NCBI RefSeq assembly: GCF_963662255.1
Contig: NW_026912176.1
Location: forward strand, 216,001 to 280,000
Source: Cinclus cinclus
Taxonomy: Eukaryota; Chordata; Aves; Passeriformes; Cinclidae
Reading direction: 5' to 3'
DNA length: 64,000 nt
Below the pieces are notes generated by a model, which was given only the letters and a program-made list of their open reading frames with translations, was not told where the DNA came from and ran no database searches. This document shows positions 36,201 through 49,200 of this stretch, in pieces. The number at the start of each line of letters is the position of its first letter. Within the stretch, counting starts at the first letter, position 1. A program made the translations under genes and the position numbers.

Positions 36201-36255
36201 TTGGAGGAGGGGGCAGCTTTGGTCTGGGAGAAATCCTCGTCCTTCTGGAATTTTT
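27201..36255. repeat. Satellite sub-block, middle of array
   Basis: About 46 monomers with weaker block structure. The first gtactcaaaagccc marker appears at about 29605; it recurs only further right. 28.68-29.1 kb is a run of three very similar 192-bp monomers with the cttccacccaag linker. About 33.2-33.9 kb matches 48.27-48.97 kb at offset 15065. Private changes include aagaacccaaact with ggaagcac near 29660 (again near 58200 and 60170) and a compact gaggggacgctttgg at 35231. No non-satellite sequence is seen. Confidence 0.75.
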
Positions 36256-38408
36256 GTAGCAAAAGCCCGGGACGGGACACAGGCAAGTTGGTTTTGAAAG
36301 GAGTCACTTTTCCCCAAGGAGCCAAACTCAAGAGCCCACTTGGCAGGTGTCATTTTGTAGGGCATGTTTGGGCCTCCGATGGCAGCCAGGTTTGGAGGAG
36401 GGGGCAGCTTTGGCCTGGGAGAAATCCTCGTCCTTCTGGAATTTTTGTAGGCAAAAGCCCAGGACGGGCCGCAGGCAAGTTAGGCAAGTTGGCTCCGAAA
36501 GGAGGCACTTTTCCCCAAGAAGCCAAACTCAAGAACCCTCAATTCAGATGTCATTTTGTGGGGCGCGTTTGGGCCTCCGATGGCAGCCAGGTTTGGAGGA
36601 GGGGGCAGCTTTGGTCTGGGAGAAATCCTCGTCCTTATGGAATTTTTGTAGTCAAAAGCCCAGCACGGGCCGCAGGCTAGTTAGGCAAGTTGGCTTTGAA
36701 AGGAGGCACTTTTCCCCAAGAAGCCAAACTCAAGAGCCCACTTGGCAAATGTCATTTTGTAGGGCGCGTTTGGGCCTCCGATGGCAGCCAGGTTTGGAGG
36801 AGGGGGCAGCTTTGGTCTGGGAGGAATCCTCGTCCTTATGGAATTTTTGTAGCAAAAGCCCGGGACGGGACGCAGGCAAGTTGGTTTTGAAAGGAGTCAC
36901 TTTTCCCCAAGAAGCCAAACTCAAGAGCCCACTTGGCAGATGTCATTTTCTAGGGCGCGTTTGGGCCTCCGATGTCAGCCAGGTTTGGAGGAGGGGGCAG
37001 CTTTGGTCTGGGAGAAATCCTCGTCCTTATGGAATTTTTGTAGGCAAAAACCCCGCATGTGCCGCAGGCAAGTTAGGCAAGTTGACTCCGAAAGGAGGCA
37101 CTTTTCCCCAAGAAGCCAAACTCAAGAACCCTCAATGCAGATGTCATTTTGTGGGGCGCGTTTGGGCCTCCGATGGCAGCCAGGTTTGGAGGAGGGGGCA
37201 GCTTTGGTCTGGGAGAAATCCTCGTCCTTATGGAATTTTTGTAGTCTAAAGCCCAGCACGGGCCGCAGGCTAGTTAGGCAAGTTGGCTTTGAAAGCAGGC
37301 ACTTTTCCGCAAGAAGCCAAACTCAAGAGCCCACTTGGCAGATGTCATTTTGTAGGGCGCGTTTGGGCCTCCGATGGCAGCCAGGTTTGGAGGAGGGGGC
37401 AGCTTTGGTCTGGGAGAAATCCTCGTCCTTATGGAATTTTTGTAGGCAAAAGCCCTGCATGGGCCGCAGGCAAGTTGACTCCGAAAGGAGGCACTTTTCC
37501 CCAAGAAGCCAAACTCAAGAACCCTCAATGCAGGTGTCATTTTGTGGGGCGCGTTTGGGCCTCCGATGGCAGCCAGGTTTGGAGGAGGGGGCAGCTTTGG
37601 TCTGGGAGAAATCCTCGTCCTTATGGAATTTTTGTAGGCAAAAGCCCAGGACGGGCCGCAGGCAAGTTGGCTTTGAATGGAGGTACTTCCACACAAGAAG
37701 CCAAACTCAAGAGCCCACTTGGCAGATGTCATTTTGTAGGGCACGTTTCGGCCTCCGATGGCAGCCAGGTTTGGAGGAGGGGGCAGCTTTGGTCTGGGAG
37801 AAATCCTCGTCCTTCTGGAATTTTTGTAGGCAAAAGCCCTGCATGGGCCGCAGGCAAGTTGACTCCGAAAGGAGGCACATTTCCCCAGAAAGCCAAACTC
37901 AAGAGCCCACTTGGCAGATGTCATTTTGTAGGGCGCGTTTGGGCCTCCGATGGCAGCCAGGTTTGGAGGAGGGGGCAGCTTTGGTCTGGGAGGAATCCTC
38001 GTCCTTATGGAATTTTTGTAGCAAAAGCCCGGGACGGGACGCAGGCAAGTTGGTTTTGAAAGGAGTCACTTTTCCCCAAGAAGCCAAACTCAAGAGCCCA
38101 CTTGGCAGGTGTCATTTTGTAGGGCGCGTTTGGGCCTCCGATGGCAGCCAGGTTTGGAGGAGGGGGCAGCTTTGGTCTGGGAGAAATCCTCGTCCTTATG
38201 GAATTTTTGTAGGCAAAAACCCCGCATGGGCCGCAGGCAAGTTAGGCAAGTTGCTTTGAAAGGAGGCACTTTTCCCCAAGAAGCCAAACTCAAGAACCCA
38301 CAATGCAGATGTCATTTTGTAGGGCGCGTTTGGGCCTCCGATGGCAGCCAGGTTTGGAGGAGGGGGCAGCTTTGGTCTGGGAGAAATCCTCGTCCTTCTG
38401 GAATTTTT
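36256..38408. repeat. Right-array higher-order unit 1 (2153 bp, 11 monomers)
   Basis: The unit is anchored on gtagcaaaagcccgggac with gggacac and continues through tcaattcagatg (36540), gtagtcaaaagccc (36648) and cattttctaggg (36946). It aligns with the start of unit 2 at offset 2153, and its ~36.94-37.9 kb part with 40.07-41.03 kb at offset 3130. The tcaattcag and tagtcaaaag variants are confined to about 36-47 kb, so this subfamily expanded locally. Confidence 0.8.
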
Positions 38409-41400
38409 GTAGCAAAAGCCCGGGACGGGACACAGGCAAGTTGGTTTTGAAAGGAGTCACTTTTCCCCAAGAAGCCAAAATCAAGAGCCCACTTGGCAGG
38501 TGTCATTTTGTAGGGCACGTTTGGGCCTCCGATGGCAGCCAGGTTTGGAGGAGGGGGCAGCTTTGGTCTGGGAGAAATCCTCGTCCTTCTGGAATTTTTG
38601 GAGGCAAAAGCCCAGGACGGGCCGAAGGCAAGTTAGGCAAGTTGGCTCCGAAAGGAGGCACTTTTCCCCAAGAAGCCAAACTCAAGAACCCTCAATTCAG
38701 ATGTCATTTTGTGGGGCGCGTTTGGGCCTCCGATGGCAGCCAGGTTTGGAGGAGGGGGCAGCTTTGGTCTGGGAGAAATCCTCGTCCTTATGGAATTTTT
38801 GTAGTCAAAAGCCCAGGACGGGCCGCAGGCTAGTTAGGCAAGTTGGCTTTGAAAGGAGGCACTTTTCCGCAAGAAGCCAAACTCAAGAGCCCACTTGGCA
38901 AATGTCATTTTGTAGGGCGCGTTTGGGCCTCCGATGGCAGCCAGGTTTGGAGGAGGGGGCAGCTTTGGTCTGGGAGGAATCCTCGTCCTTATGGAATTTT
39001 TGTAGCAAAAGCCCGGGACGGGACGCAGGCAAGTTGGTTTTGAAAGGAGTCACTTTTCCCCAAGAAGCCAAACTCAAGAGCCCACTTGGCAGGTGTCATT
39101 TTCTAGGGCGCGTTTGGGCCTCCGATGTCAGCCAGGTTTGGAGGAGGGGGCAGCTTTGGTCTGGGAGAAATCCTCGTCCTTATGGAATTTTTGTAGGCAA
39201 AAACCCCGCATGGGCCGCAGGCAAGTTAGGCAAGTTGACTCCGAAAGGAGGCACTTTTCCCCAAGAAGCCAAACTCAAGAACCCTCAATGCAGATGTCAT
39301 TTTGTGGGGCGCGTTTGGGCCTCCGATGGCAGCCAGGTTTGGAGGAGGGGGCAGCTTTGGTCTGGGAGAAATCCTCGTCCTTATGGAATTTTTGTAGTCT
39401 AAAGCCCAGCACGGGCCGCAGGCTAGTTAGGCAAGTTGGCTTTGAAAGGAGGCACTTTTCCGCAAGAAGCCAAACTCAAGAGCCCACTTGGCAGGTGTCA
39501 TTTTGTAGGGCGCGTTTGGGCCTCCGATGGCAGCCAGGTTTGGAGGAGGGGGCAGCTTTGGTCTGGGAGAAATCCTCGTCCTTATGGAATTTTTGTAGGC
39601 AAAAGCCCAGCACGGGCCGCAGGCAAGTTGGCTTTGAAAGGAGGTACTTCCACACAAGAAGCCAAACTCAAGAGCCCACTTGGCAGATGTCATTTTGTAG
39701 GGCACGTTTCGGCCTCCGATGGCAGCCAGGTTTGGAGGAGGGGGCAGCTTTGGTCTGGGAGAAATCCTCGTCCTTATGGAATTTTTGTAGGCAAAAGCCC
39801 TGCATGGGCCGCAGGCAAGTTGACTCCGAAAGGAGGCACATTTCCCCAGAAAGCCAAACTCAAGAGCCCACTTGGCAGATGTCATTTTGTAGGGCGCGTT
39901 TGGGCCTCCGATGGCAGCCAGGTTTGGAGGAGGGAGCAGCTTTGGTCTGGGAGGAATCCTCGTCCTTATGGAATTTTTGTAGCAAAAGCCCGGGACGGGA
40001 CGCAGGCAAGTTGGTTTTGAAAGGAGTCACTTTTCCCCAAGAAGCCAAACTCAAGAGCCCACTTGGCAGGTGTCATTTTGTAGGGCGCGTTTGGGCCTCC
40101 GATGGCAGCCAGGTTTGGAGGAGGGGGAAGCTTTGGTCTGGGAGAAATCCTCGTCCTTATGGAATTTTTGTAGGCAAAAACCCCGCATGTGCCGCAGGCA
40201 AGTTAGGCAAGTTGACTCCGAAAGGAGGCACTTTTCCCCAAGAAGCCAAACTCAAGAACCCTCAATGCAGATGTCATTTTGTGGGGCGCGTTTGGGCCTC
40301 CGATGGCAGCCAGGTTTGGAGGAGGGGGCAGCTTTGGTCTGGGAGAAATCCTCGTCCTTATGGAATTTTTGTAGTCTAAAGCCCAGCACGGGCCGCAGGC
40401 TAGTTAGGCAAGTTGGCTTTGAAAGGAGGCACTTTTCCGCAAGAAGCCAAACTCAAGAGCCCACTTGGCAGATGTCATTTTGTAGGGCGCGTTTGGGCCT
40501 CCGATGGCAGCCAGGTTTGGAGGAGGGGGCAGCTTTGGTCTGGGAGAAATCCTCGTCCTTATGGAATTTTTGTAGGCAAAAGCCCTGCATGGGCCGCAGG
40601 CAAGTTGACTCCGAAAGGAGGCACTTTTCCCCAGGAAGCCAAACTCAAGAACCCTCAATGCAGGTGTCATTTTGTGGGGCGCGTTTGGGCCTCCGATGGC
40701 AGCCAGGTTTGGAGGAGGGGGCAGCTTTGGTCTGGGAGAAATCCTCGTCCTTATGGAATTTTTGTAGGCAAAAGCCCAGGACGGGCCGCAGGCAAGTTGG
40801 CTTTGAATGGAGGTACTTCCACACAAGAAGCCAAACTCAAGAGCCCACTTGGCAGATGTCATTTTGTAGGGCACGTTTCGGCCTCCGATGGCAGCCAGGT
40901 TTGGAGGAGGGGGCAGCTTTGGTCTGGGAGAAATCCTCGTCCTTATGGAATTTTTGTAGGCAAAAGCCCTGCATGGGCCGCAGGCAAGTTGACTCCGAAA
41001 GGAGGCACATTTCCCCAGAAAGCCAAACTCAAGAGCCCACTTGGCAGATGTCATTTTGTAGGGCGCGTTTGGGCCTCCGATGGCAGCCAGGTTTGGAGGA
41101 GGGGGCAGCTTTGGTCTGGGAGGAATCCTCGTCCTTATGGAATTTTTGTAGCAAAAGCCCGGGACGGGACGCAGGCAAGTTGGTTTTGAAAGGAGTCACT
41201 TTTCCCCAAGAAGCCAAACTCAAGAGCCCACTTGGCAGGTGTCATTTTGTAGGGCGCGTTTGGGCCTCCGATGGCAGCCAGGTTTGGAGGAGGGGGCAGC
41301 TTTGGTCTGGGAGAAATCCTCGTCCTTATGGAATTTTTGTAGGCAAAAACCCCGCATGGGCCGCAGGCAAGTTAGGCAAGTTGCTTTGAAAGGAGGCACT

Positions 41401-41538
41401 TTTCCCCAAGAAGCCAAACTCAAGAACCCACAATGCAGATGTCATTTGGTGGGGCGCGTTTGGGCCTCCGATGGCAGCCAGGTTTGGAGGAGGGGGCAGC
41501 TTTGGTCTGGGAGAAATCCTCGTCCTTCTGGAATTTTT
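38409..41538. repeat. Right-array higher-order unit 2 (3130 bp, 16 monomers)
   Basis: Begins like unit 1. It contains an internal repetition: about 39.1-39.4 kb recurs at 40.07-40.38 kb (977 bp, 5 monomers), after which the two parts differ by one monomer (39860 pairs with 41029, 1169 bp). It is therefore an 11-monomer unit enlarged by five. The variants gcacatttccccag and tccacacaag are frequent here. Confidence 0.8.
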
Positions 41539-43891
41539 GTAGCAAAAGCCCGGGACGGGACACAGGCAAGTTGGTTTTGAAAGGAGTCACTTTTCCCCAA
41601 GAAGCCAAAATCAAGAGCCCACTTGGCAGGTGTCATTTTGTAGGGCACGTTTGGGCCTCCGATGGCAGCCAGGTTTGGAGGAGGGGGCAGCTTTGGTCTG
41701 GGAGAAATCCTCGTCCTTCTGGAATTTTTGGAGGCAAAAGCCCAGGACGGGCCGAAGGCAAGTTAGGCAAGTTGGCTCCGAAAGGAGGCACTTTTCCCCA
41801 AGAAGCCAAACTCAAGAACCCTCAATTCAGATGTCATTTTGTGGGGCGCGTTTGGGCCTCCGATGGCAGCCAGGTTTGGAGGAGGGGGCAGCTTTGGTCT
41901 GGGAGAAATCCTCGTCCTTATGGAATTTTTGTAGTCAAAAGCCCAGCACGGGCCGCAGGCTAGTTAGGCAAGTTGGCTTTGAAAGGAGGCACTTTTCCGC
42001 AAGAAGCCAAACTCAAGAGCCCACTTGGCAAATGTCATTTTGTAGGGCGCGTTTGGGCCTCCGATGGCAGCCAGGTTTGGAGGAGGGGGCAGCTTTGGTC
42101 TGGGAGGAATCCTCGTCCTTATGGAATTTTTGTAGCAAAAGCCCGGGACAGGACGCAGGCAAGTTGGTTTTGAAAGGAGTCACTTTTCCCCAAGAAGCCA
42201 AACTCAAGAGCCCACTTGGCAGGTGTCATTTTCTAGGGCGCGTTTGTGCCTCCGATGGCAGCCAGGTTTGGAGGAGGGGGCAGCTTTGGTCTGGGAGAAA
42301 TCCTCGTCCTTATGGAATTTTTGTAGGCAAAAACCCCGCATGGGCCGCAGGCAAGTTAGGCAAGTTGACTCCGAAAGGAGGCACTTTTCCCCAAGAAGCC
42401 AAACTCAAGAACCCTCAATGCAGGTGTCATTTTGTGGGGCGCGTTTGGGCCTCCGATGGCAGCCAGGTTTGGAGGAGGGGGCAGCTTTGGTCTGGGAGAA
42501 ATCCTCGTCCTTATGGAATTTTTGTAGTCAAAAGCCCAGGACGGGCCGCAGGCTAGTTAGGCAAGTTGGCTTTGAAAGGAGGCACTTTTCCGCAAGAAGC
42601 CAAACTCAAGAGCCCACTTGGCAAATGTCATTTTGTAGGGCGCGTTTGGGCCTCCGATGGCAGCCAGGTTTGGAGGAGGGGGCAGCTTTGGTCTGGGAGG
42701 AATCCTCGTCCTTATGGAATTTTTGTAGCAAAAGCCCGGGACAGGACGCAGGCAAGTTGGTTTTGAAAGGAGTCACTTTTCCCCAAGAAGCCAAACTCAA
42801 GAGCCCACTTGGCAGGTGTCATTTTCTAGGGCGCGTTTGTGCCTCCGATGGCAGCCAGGTTTGGAGGAGGGGGCAGCTTTGGTCTGGGAGAAATCCTCGT
42901 CCTTATGGAATTTTTGTAGGCAAAAACCCCGCATGGGCCGCAGGCAAGTTAGGCAAGTTGACTCCGAAAGGAGGCACTTTTCCCCAAGAAGCCAAACTCA
43001 AGAACCCTCAATGCAGGCGTCATTTTGTGGGGCGCGTTTGGGCCTCCGATGGCAGCCAGGTTTGGAGGAGGGGGCAGCTTTGGTCTGGGAGAAATCCTCG
43101 TCCTTATGGAATTTTTGTAGGCAAAAGCCCAGGACGGGCCGCAGGCAAGTTGGCTTTGAATGGAGGTACTTCCACACAAGAAGCCAAACTCAAGAGCCCA
43201 CTTGGCAGATGTCATTTTGTAGGGCACGTTTCGGCCTCCGATGGCAGCCAGGTTTGGAGGAGGGGGCAGCTTTGGTCTGGGAGAAATCCTCGTCCTTATG
43301 GAATTTTTGTAGGCAAAAGCCCTGCATGGGCCGCAGGCAAGTTGACTCCGAAAGGAGGCACATTTCCCCAGAAAGCCAAACTCAAGAGCCCACTTGGCAG
43401 ATGTCATTTTGTAGGGCGCGTTTGGGCCTCCGATGGCAGCCAGGTTTGGAGGAGGGGGCAGCTTTGGTCTGGGAGGAATCCTCGTCCTTATGGAATTTTT
43501 GTAGCAAAAGCCCGGGACGGGACGCAGGCAAGTTGGTTTTGAAAGGAGTCACTTTTCCCCAAGAAGCCAAACTCAAGAGCCCACTTGGCAGGTGTCATTT
43601 TGTAGGGCGCGTTTGGGCCTCCGATGGCAGCCAGGTTTGGAGGAGGGGGCAGCTTTGGTCTGGGAGAAATCCTCGTCCTTATGGAATTTTTGTAGGCAAA
43701 AACCCCGCATGGGCCGCAGGCAAGTTAGGCAAGTTGCTTTGAAAGGAGGCACTTTTCCCCAAGAAGCCAAACTCAAGAACCCACAATGCAGATGTCATTT
43801 GGTGGGGCGCGTTTGGGCCTCCGATGGCAGCCAGGTTTGGAGGAGGGGGCAGCTTTGGTCTGGGAGAAATCCTCGTCCTTATGGAATTTTT
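41539..43891. repeat. Right-array higher-order unit 3 (2353 bp, 12 monomers)
   Basis: Starts with the same anchor (gtagcaaaagcccgggac). It matches unit 2 at offset 3130 to about 42.4 kb and unit 4 at offset 2353. It contains the local three-monomer tandem duplication at 41948-43120. The variant catttggtgggg (41443) recurs at 43796. Confidence 0.8.
41948..43120. repeat. Three-monomer tandem duplication (593-bp period)
   Basis: 41948-42527 aligns with 42541-43120 at offset 593. The one difference I see is gcaggtgtc against gcaggcgtc near 43018. Both copies carry gggacaggacgc and cattttctagggcgcgtttgtgcc, a doubly marked haplotype. This is the smallest clear block duplication in the array and looks very recent. 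Confidence 0.85.
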
Positions 43892-46236
43892 GTAGCAAAA
43901 GCCCGGGACGGGACACAGGCAAGTTGGTTTTGAAAGGAGTCACTTTTCCCCAAGAAGCCAAAATCAAGAGCCCACTTGGCAGGTGTCATTTTGTAGGGCA
44001 CGTTTGGGCCTCCGATGGCAGCCAGGTTTGGAGGAGGGGGCAGCTTTGGTCTGGGAGAAATCCTCGTCCTTCTGGAATTTTTGGAGGCAAAAGCCCAGGA
44101 CGGGCCGAAGGCAAGTTAGGCAAGTTGGCTCCGAAAGGAGGCACTTTTCCCCAAGAAGCCAAACTCAAGAACCCTCAATTCAGATGTCATTTTGTGGGGC
44201 GCGTTTGGGCCTCCGATGGCAGCCAGGTTTGGAGGAGGGGGCAGCTTTGGTCTGGGAGAAATCCTCGTCCTTATGGAATTTTTGTAGTCAAAAGCCCAGC
44301 ACGGGCCGCAGGCTAGTTAGGCAAGTTGGCTTTGAAAGGAGGCACTTTTCCGCAAGAAGCCAAACTCAAGAGCCCACTTGGCAAATGTCATTTTGTAGGG
44401 CGCGTTTGGGCCTCCGATGGCAGCCAGGTTTGGAGGAGGGGGCAGCTTTGGTCTGGGAGGAATCCTCGTCCTTATGGAATTTTTGTAGCAAAAGCCCGGG
44501 ACAGGACGCAGGCAAGTTGGTTTTGAAAGGAGTCACTTTTCCCCAAGAAGCCAAACTCAAGAGCCGACTTGGCAGGTGTCATTTTGTAGGGCGCGTTTGG
44601 GCCTCCGATGGCAGCCAGGTTTGGAGGAGGGGGCAGCTTTGGTCTGGGAGAAATCCTCGTCCTTATGGAATTTTTGTAGGCAAAAACCCCGCATGGGCCG
44701 CAGGCAAGTTAGGCAAGTTGACTCCGAAAGGAGGCACTTTTCCCCAAGAAGCCAAACTCAAGAACCCTCAATGCAGATGTCATTTTGTGGGGCGCGTTTG
44801 GGCCTCCGATGGCAGCCAGGTTTGGAGGAGGGGGCAGCTTTGGTCTGGGAGAAATCCTCGTCCTTATGGAATTTTTGTAGTCTAAAGCCCAGCACGGGCC
44901 GCAGGCTAGTTAAGCAAGTTGGCTTTGAAAGGAGGCACTTTTCCGCAAGAAGCCAAACTCAAGAGCCCACTTGGCAGGTGTCATTTTGTAGGGCGCGTTT
45001 GGGCCTCCGATGGCAGCCAGGTTTGGAGGAGGGGGCAGCTTTGGTCTGGGAGAAATCCTCGTCCTTATGGAATTTTTGGAGGCAAAAGCCCAGGACGGGC
45101 CGCAGGCAAGTTGGCTTTGAAAGGAGGCACTTCCACCCAAGAAGCCAAACTCAAGAGCCCACTTGGCAGGTGTCATTTTGTAGGGCACGTTTGGGCCTCC
45201 GATGGCAGCCAGGTTTGGAGGAGGGGGCAGCTTTGGTCTGGGAGAAATCCTCGTCCTTCTGGAATTTTTGTAGGCAAAAGCCCTGCATGGGCCGCAAGCA
45301 AGTTGACTCCGAAAGGAGGCACTTTTCCCCAGGAAGCCAAACTCAAGAACCCTCAATGCAGGTGTCATTTTGTGGGGCGCGTTTGGGCCTCCGATGGCAG
45401 CCAGGTTTGGAGGAGGGGGCAGCTTTGGTCTGGGAGAAATCCTCGTCCTTATGGAATTTTTGTAGGCAAAAGCCCTGCATGGGCCGCCGGCAAGTTGGCT
45501 TTGAAAGGAGGTACTTCCACACAAGAAGCCAAACTCAAGAGCCCACTTGGCAGATGTCATTTTGTAGGGCACGTTTCGGCCTCCGATGGCAGCCAGGTTT
45601 GGAGGAGGGGGCAGCTTTGGTCTTGGAGAAATCCTCGTCCTTATGGAATTTTTGTAGGCAAAAGCCCTGCATGGGCCGCAGGCAAGTTGACTCCGAAAGG
45701 AGGCACATTTCCCCAGAAAGCCAAACTCAAGAGCCCACTTGGCAGATGTCATTTTGTAGGGCGCGTTTGGGCCTCCGATGGCAGCCAGGTTTGGAGGAGG
45801 GGGCAGCTTTGGTCTGGGAGGAATCCTCGTCCTTATGGAATTTTTGTAGCAAAAGCCCGGGACGGGACGCAGGCAAGTTGGTTTTGAAAGGAGTCACTTT
45901 TCCCCAAGAAGCCAAACTCAAGAGCCCACTTGGCAGGTGTCATTTTGTAGGGCGCGTTTGGGCCTCCGATGGCAGCCAGGTTTGGAGGAGGGGGCAGCTT
46001 TGGTCTGGGAGAAATCCTCGTCCTTATGGAATTTTTGTAGGCAAAAACCCTGCATGGGCCGCAGGCAAGTTAGGCAAGTTGCTTTGAAAGGAGGCACTTT
46101 TCCCCAAGAAGCCAAACTCAAGAACCCACAATGCAGATGTCATATTGTGGGGCGCGTTTGGGCCTCCGATGGCAGCCAGGTTTGGAGGAGGGGGCAGCTT
46201 TGGCCTGGGAGAAATCCTCGTCCTTATGGAATTTTT
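43892..46236. repeat. Right-array higher-order unit 4 (2345 bp, 12 monomers)
   Basis: Anchored at 43892 on gtagcaaaagcccgggac. The next anchor, at 46237, is a hybrid with gtagtctaaagcccgggac. Length is 8 bp less than unit 3, which reflects swapping of 191/192/200/201-bp monomer classes. Rare changes are gctagttaagcaag (44909), ggtcttggag (45620) and catattgtgg (46141). Confidence 0.75.
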
Positions 46237-49200
46237 GTAGTCTAAAGCCCGGGACGGGACACAGGCAAGTTGGTTTTGAAAGGAGTCACTTTTCCCCAAG
46301 AAGCCAAACTCAAGAGCCCACTTGGCAGGTGTCATTTTGTAGGGCACGTTTGGGCCTCCGATGGCAGCCAGGTTTGGAGGAGGGGGCAGCTTTGGCCTGG
46401 GAGAAATCCTCGTCCTTCTGGAATTTTTGTAGGCAAAAGCCCAGGACGGGCCGCAGGCAAGTTAGGCAAGTTGGCTCCGAAAGGAGGCACTTTTCCCCAA
46501 GAAGCCAAACTCAAGAACCCTCAATTCAGATGTCATTTTGTGGGGCGCGTTTGGGCCTCGGATGGCAGCCAGGTTTGGAGGAGGGGGCAGCTTTGGTCTG
46601 GGAGAAATCCTCGTCCTTATGGAATTTTTGTAGTCAAAAGCCCAGCACGGGCCGCAGGCTAGTTAGGCAAGTTGGCTTTGAAAGGAGGCACTTTTCCGCA
46701 AGAAGCCAAACTCAAGAGCCCACTTGGCAAATGTCATTTTGTAGGGCGCGTTTGGGCCTCCGATGGCAGCCAGGTTTGGAGGAGGGGGCAGCTTTGGTCT
46801 GGGAGAAATCCTCGTCCTTATGGAATTTTTGTAGCAAAAGCCCAGGACGGGCCGCAGGCAAGTTGGCTTTGAAAGGAGGCACTTCCACCCAAGAAGCCAA
46901 ACTCAAGAGCCCACTTGGCAGGTGTCATTTTGTAGGGCACGTTTGGGCCTCCGATGGCAGCCAGGTTTGGAGGAGGGGGCAGCTTTGGTCTGGGAGAAAT
47001 CCTCGTCCTTATGGAATTTTTGTAGTCAAAAGCCCAGCACGGGCCGCAGGCTAGTTAGGCAAGTTGGCTTTGAAAGGAGGCACTTTTCCCCAAGAAGCCA
47101 AACTCAAGAGCCCACTTGGCAGGTGTCATTTTGTAGGGCGCGTTTGGGCCTCCGATGGCAGCCAGGTTTGGAGGAGGGGGCAGCTTTGGTCTGGGAGAAA
47201 TCCTCGTCCTTATGGAATTTTTGGAGGCAAAAGCCCTGCATGGGCCGCCGGCAAGTTGACTCCGAAAGGAGGCACTTTTCCCCAAGAAGCCAAACTCAAG
47301 AGCCCGCTTGGCAGATGTCATTTTGTAGGGCGCGTTTGGGCCTCCGATGGCAGCCAGGTTTGGCGGAGGGGGCAGCTTTGGTCTGGGAGGAATCCTCGTC
47401 CTTATGGAATTTTTGTAGCAAATGTCCGGGACGGGACGCAGGCAAGTTGGTTTTGAAAGGAGTCACTTTTCCCCAAGAAGCCAAACTCAAGAGCCCACTT
47501 GGCAGATGTCATTTTGTAGGGCGCGTTTGGGCCTCCGATGGCAGCCAGGTTTGGAGGAGGGAGCAGCTTTGGTCTGGGAGAAATCCTCGTCCTTCTGGAA
47601 TTTTTGTAGGCAAAAGCCCAGGACGGGCCGCAGGCAAGTTAGGCAAGTTGGCTTTGAAAGGAGGCACTTCCACCCAAGAAGCCAAACTCAAGAGCCCACT
47701 TGGCAGGTGTCATTTTGTAGGGCGCGTTTGGGCCTCCGATGGCAGCCAGGTTTGGAGGAGGGGGCAGCTTTGGTCTGGGAGAAATCCTCGTCCTTATGGA
47801 ATTTTTGTACTCAAAAGCCCAGGACGGGCCGCAGGCAAGTTAGGCAAGTTGGCTCCGAAAGGAGGCACTTTTCCCCAAGAAGCCAAACTCAAGAACCCAC
47901 AATGCAGATGTCATTTTGTAGGGCGCGTTTGGGCCTCCGATGGCAGCCAGGTTTGGAGGAGGGGGCAGCTTTGTTCTGGGAGAAATCCTCGTCCTTATGG
48001 AATTTTTGTAGGCAAAAGCCCTGCATGGGCCGCCGGCAAGTTGACTCCGAAAGGAGGCAATTTTCCCCAAGAAGCCAAACTCAAGAGCCCACTTGGCAGG
48101 TGTCATTTTGTAGGGCGCGTTTGGGCCTCCGATGGCAGCCAGGTTTGGAGGAGGGGGCAGCTTTGGTCTGGGAGAAATCCTCGTCCTTATGGAATTTTTG
48201 TAGGCAAAACCCCTGCATGAGCCGCAGGCAAGTTGACTCCGAAAGGAGGCACTTTTCCCCAGAAAGCCAAACTCAAGAGCCCACTTGGCAGATGTCATTT
48301 TGTAGGGCGCGTTTGGGCCTCCGATGGCAGCCAGGTTTGGAGGAGGGGGCAGCTTTGGTCTGGGAGGAATCCTCGTCCTTATGGAATTTTTGTAGCAAAA
48401 GCCCGGGACGGGACGCAGGCAAGTTGGTTTTGAAAGGAGTCACTTTTCCCCAAGAAGCCAAACTCAAGAGCCGACTTGGCAGGTGTCATTTTGTAGGGCG
48501 CATTTGGGCCTCCGATGTCAGCCAGGTTTGGAGGAGGGGGCAGCTTTGGTCTGGGAGAAATCCTCGTCCTTATGGAATTTTTGTAGGCAAAAACCCCACA
48601 TGGGCCGCAGGCAAGTTAGGCAAGTTGACTCCGAAAGGAGGCACTTTTCCCCAAGAAGCCAAACTCAAGAACCCTCAATGCAGATGTCATTTTGTGGGGC
48701 GCGTTTGGGCCTCCGATGGCAGCCAGGTTTGGAGGAGGGGGCAGCTTTGGTCTGGGAGAAATCCTCGTCCTTATGGAATTTTTGTAGTCTAAAGCCCAGC
48801 ACGGGCCGAAGGCTAGTTAGGCAAGTTGGCTTTGAAAGGAGGCACTTTTCCGCAAGAAGCCAAACTCAAGAGCCCACTTGGCAGATGTCATTTTGTAGGG
48901 CGCGTTTGGGCCTCCGATGGCAGCCAGGTTTGGAGGAGGGGGCAGCTTTGGTCTGGGAGAAATCCTCGTCCTTATGGAATTTTTGTAGGCAAAAGCCCAG
49001 GACGGGCCGCAGGCAAGTTGGCTTTGAAAGGAGGCACTTCCACCCAAGAAGCCAAACTCAAGAGCCCACTTGGCAGGTGTCATTTTGTAGGGCACGTTTG
49101 GGCCTCCGCTGGCAGCCAGGTTTGGAGGAGGGGGCAGCTTTGGTCTGGGAGAAATCCTCGTCCTTCTGGAATTTTTGTAGGCAAAAGCCCTGCATGGGCC

